The notes below the pieces were generated by a model. The model was given only the letters and a program-made list of their open reading frames with translations, was not told the DNA's origin and did no database searches. This document shows positions 62,271 to 64,000 of a stretch of DNA of 64,000 bases, one piece after another. This DNA comes from Deltaproteobacteria bacterium. Lineage in GTDB: Bacteria > Myxococcota_C > UBA6777. Position numbers and translations under genes: made by a program. The stretch covers positions 1-64,000 of the forward strand of contig SBHC01000039.1 of the NCBI GenBank assembly GCA_006226375.1. Direction: 5' to 3'. Position 1 is the first letter of the stretch, and each line of letters begins with the position of its first letter.

Positions 62271-63985
62271 TGTTCTTGCAACTCCAGGCATCGCACCAAC
62301 GTGAGGGTGGGGGACAGGCTTAGGCCAAACAGGCGGCCGCAGTGGTTGGGTTCGTGTACCCCTGGGCGGTGCAGCGAAAACTGTGCAGTGGCCCAGAGGG
62401 TTTGCTTGTCATAGAGCGTCATGGTTCGAGTGCCTTCCACGAGGATGTGATTCTCGTCCCACAGCTTGAGCGAGCGAAGTGGCTCTGTTAGGTTCACTGT
62501 GGTGACCAAGACGCCGTCGTTGGCGAACAGCTGAATCCTTTTTTGTCCCTTGGCACCGACCAGGATGTAAGGGTCGAGCGCGAGCAAGCAGATGTCACGT
62601 CCTTGAAGGGGGACTCGACAGAGCATCTCTCCATCGGTGTTCATCGCGACCAGCTGGGGTTGTGGGACCTCCATCGTAAGCCAGAGCCTCTCTCCTTCTT
62701 CCGAGAAGCAAAACGCTGATTGTTGTCCGTACGACTCAAACTCAGCCAGCCACTGGTGCCCTCGCTTGAGGTGGTACAGCTCCATCGACTTGTGCCCCAA
62801 CACCAGCAACTGTTCGGAGTTGGGGTGCAACAAGGCTTGCTCTGGTTCACGGAAGAGCGACATCGGAATGGCTTGTGTTTGTGCTGACTCTAGGTGCTGG
62901 ACGCAGTATTTTTGATCGGTTTGCCAGCCCCAGATGGTCCGGGGGTCGCTACCTGGGAGGAGAGCTTCGATCTGAGAGTCTGCTTCCCGCAAGGCTTGCA
63001 CTTGTTGGTTGTCGTTGAGGAGCAACACATGTTGATCCAGGTGGAGCATCAACGAACCTGCAGGAGTGGTGCAGTAGCTTCGTAGCTCCCGGCGAAACTT
63101 GGCCTTCCACTGGGTTTGAGGTCGCATCATCAAGGTTGGTGAAGCTGAATCTTCGGAGGATTCTCGGGGCTTCTCTTGGCCGTGTGTGTACTGGTGAAGC
63201 CGAAGGGCCTGGGACACACGCAGGAGTGCTTGTTGCAGCTCTTCAATGGTGTCGTATCTATTCTCAGGAGAAGGGTCGAGTGTGTTGGTGAAAAACTCGA
63301 CGAGTTCCTGCGGATACATGCGAAGTTGAGGCAGCGACAGCTCGGCCTCAGGAGGGGCGCCCACGTGCTCTTGCCGCCATGAAGGACGGACACCCAGCAG
63401 CATCTCATACACGATCACGCCCAGAGCGTAGAAGTCGACGCGGTGGTTGTAGGACTTGTTGTATTGCTCCGGTGCCATGTAGCCCATGGAGCCAAACGAT
63501 GAGTTGATCTGGGCGTTGGGGTCACAGCGGCGAGCGTGTCCCAGGTCGCAGAGCTTCACCCGAAATGGCCACTCGCTGCGCGTTAACAAAATGTTCTCAG
63601 GTTTGAGGTCGCGGTGGACTACGCGATGTTCATGGATGAACGCCAAGCCTTTGGCGATCTCTTGAGCGATGAACAAAATCTGTGGGAGGGGCAAGCGTGG
63701 ATGACGTCGCAGGTAGTTTCGCAGGTTTCCACCTGGCATATACTCGTAAACGAGGTATTGCAAACCCTTGGAATAACCGAACGATTCCACCTGGACCATG
63801 TGGGGGCTGAGGTGTTGGAAGAACAGCCCCAACTCTTGCAGATAACCGGCGCGCTGCGGCGGGGTGTGAAAGATCTTGATGGCTACGTCGCGTTGTTCCA
63901 CAAGGTGCCGAGCCCGGTACACATGACCGTACGACCCCGAACCGAGCAAGGTCTCCAGTCGCCAGCATCCGTCCAGAACGCTCAT
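62267..63985 (-). CDS. Cytoplasmic Ser/Thr protein kinase with beta-propeller-like C-terminus
   Basis: 572 residues, ATG at 63985. Kinase domain (about 8-265): Gly loop GSGSYGHV (15-22), Lys37, HRDLKPEN (124-131) and a DLG (147-149) instead of DFG at the metal-binding motif; MGYMAPEQY is the activation segment. A helical linker (about 270-310) leads to a C-terminal WD40/PQQ-like beta-propeller region (about 310-572) with repeated strand-turn patterns (LMLHLDQHVLLLND; LLALDPYILVGAKGQ; LLVLGHKSMELYHL). No TM helix, unlike the other two kinases. Gene overlaps the downstream small protein by four bases. Confidence 0.85.
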   Translation of the reverse strand: MSVLDGCWRLETLLGSGSYGHVYRARHLVEQRDVAIKIFHTPPQRAGYLQELGLFFQHLSPHMVQVESFGYSKGLQYLVYEYMPGGNLRNYLRRHPRLPLPQILFIAQEIAKGLAFIHEHRVVHRDLKPENILLTRSEWPFRVKLCDLGHARRCDPNAQINSSFGSMGYMAPEQYNKSYNHRVDFYALGVIVYEMLLGVRPSWRQEHVGAPPEAELSLPQLRMYPQELVEFFTNTLDPSPENRYDTIEELQQALLRVSQALRLHQYTHGQEKPRESSEDSASPTLMMRPQTQWKAKFRRELRSYCTTPAGSLMLHLDQHVLLLNDNQQVQALREADSQIEALLPGSDPRTIWGWQTDQKYCVQHLESAQTQAIPMSLFREPEQALLHPNSEQLLVLGHKSMELYHLKRGHQWLAEFESYGQQSAFCFSEEGERLWLTMEVPQPQLVAMNTDGEMLCRVPLQGRDICLLALDPYILVGAKGQKRIQLFANDGVLVTTVNLTEPLRSLKLWDENHILVEGTRTMTLYDKQTLWATAQFSLHRPGVHEPNHCGRLFGLSLSPTLTLVRCLELQEQ

Positions 63986-64000
63986 CGGACTCGGTGATGT
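63986..64000. other. Window edge upstream of the propeller kinase
   Basis: Only 15 bases remain; nothing can be called. Confidence 0.9.

Overview
The window looks like chromosomal DNA of a member of the Myxococcota (former deltaproteobacterial myxobacterial branch). Evidence: a matrixin protease ending in a MYXO-CTERM-like sorting signal (Cys-rich motif, hydrophobic helix, Arg cluster), three Hanks-type Ser/Thr kinases, many Cys-rich or Pro-rich lipoproteins, PEGA-like membrane proteins, a secretin-less type III export cluster, and an F0 operon separated from F1. Base composition is moderate by eye (mid-50s % GC, not computed). Species is not assigned. No tRNA, rRNA, CRISPR, IS element or prophage was seen.

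Layout. 1-5991 (minus strand): a core type III export operon sctQ-fliO-sctR-sctS-sctT-sctU, followed by a glycine-rich gene that runs off the left edge. 6181-12571: nitrilase, secreted Cys protein, hotdog protein, a large HEAT-repeat protein and lipB. 12534-15964: two paralogous Cys-rich lipoproteins. 16265-20491: a TPR protein and clpB. 20552-32205: two transmembrane Ser/Thr kinases, each with an adjacent PEGA-type protein, plus a SPOR-like protein, ilvE and a double-TM sensor with a Gln-rich repeat tail. 32424-34445: atpZ-atpI-atpB-atpE. 34660-37278: gyrA. 37696-47581: metallophosphoesterase, two DUF3857/transglutaminase lipoproteins (the second fused to TSP3 and OmpA domains), the MYXO-CTERM matrixin with a small exported protein, and cmk. 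48047-50277: rpsA and ihfB, giving the cmk-rpsA-ihfB order also known in E. coli. 50467-57914: TetR regulator with a translationally coupled DUF3604 lipoprotein, an unknown protein, an EEP-family nuclease, a YdjM-like membrane hydrolase and a cyclophilin lipoprotein. 58535-63985: an EAL-domain protein, then a minus-strand cluster holding a beta-propeller Ser/Thr kinase, a heme oxygenase and two unknown acidic or Pro/Ser-rich proteins.

How the genes fit together. Much of the window serves the cell envelope: export apparatus, OM lipoproteins, peptidoglycan-binding (OmpA, SPOR) proteins, surface protease and kinase receptors. Housekeeping genes (clpB, gyrA, atpBE, rpsA, ihfB, cmk, ilvE, lipB) are interspersed.

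The strongest candidates for undescribed biology are: (1) the operon pairing a transglutaminase that has lost its catalytic Cys and His with an intact transglutaminase fused to TSP3 repeats and OmpA; (2) a long structured leader upstream of rpsA with mutually exclusive pairings; (3) a GC-rich, promoter-bearing noncoding element at about 58.1-58.3 kb; (4) a receptor kinase starting with a perfect RanBP2-type zinc finger pattern; (5) an injectisome-like operon that keeps a FliO and has an NPDH autocleavage motif in SctU; (6) the heme oxygenase/propeller-kinase cluster.
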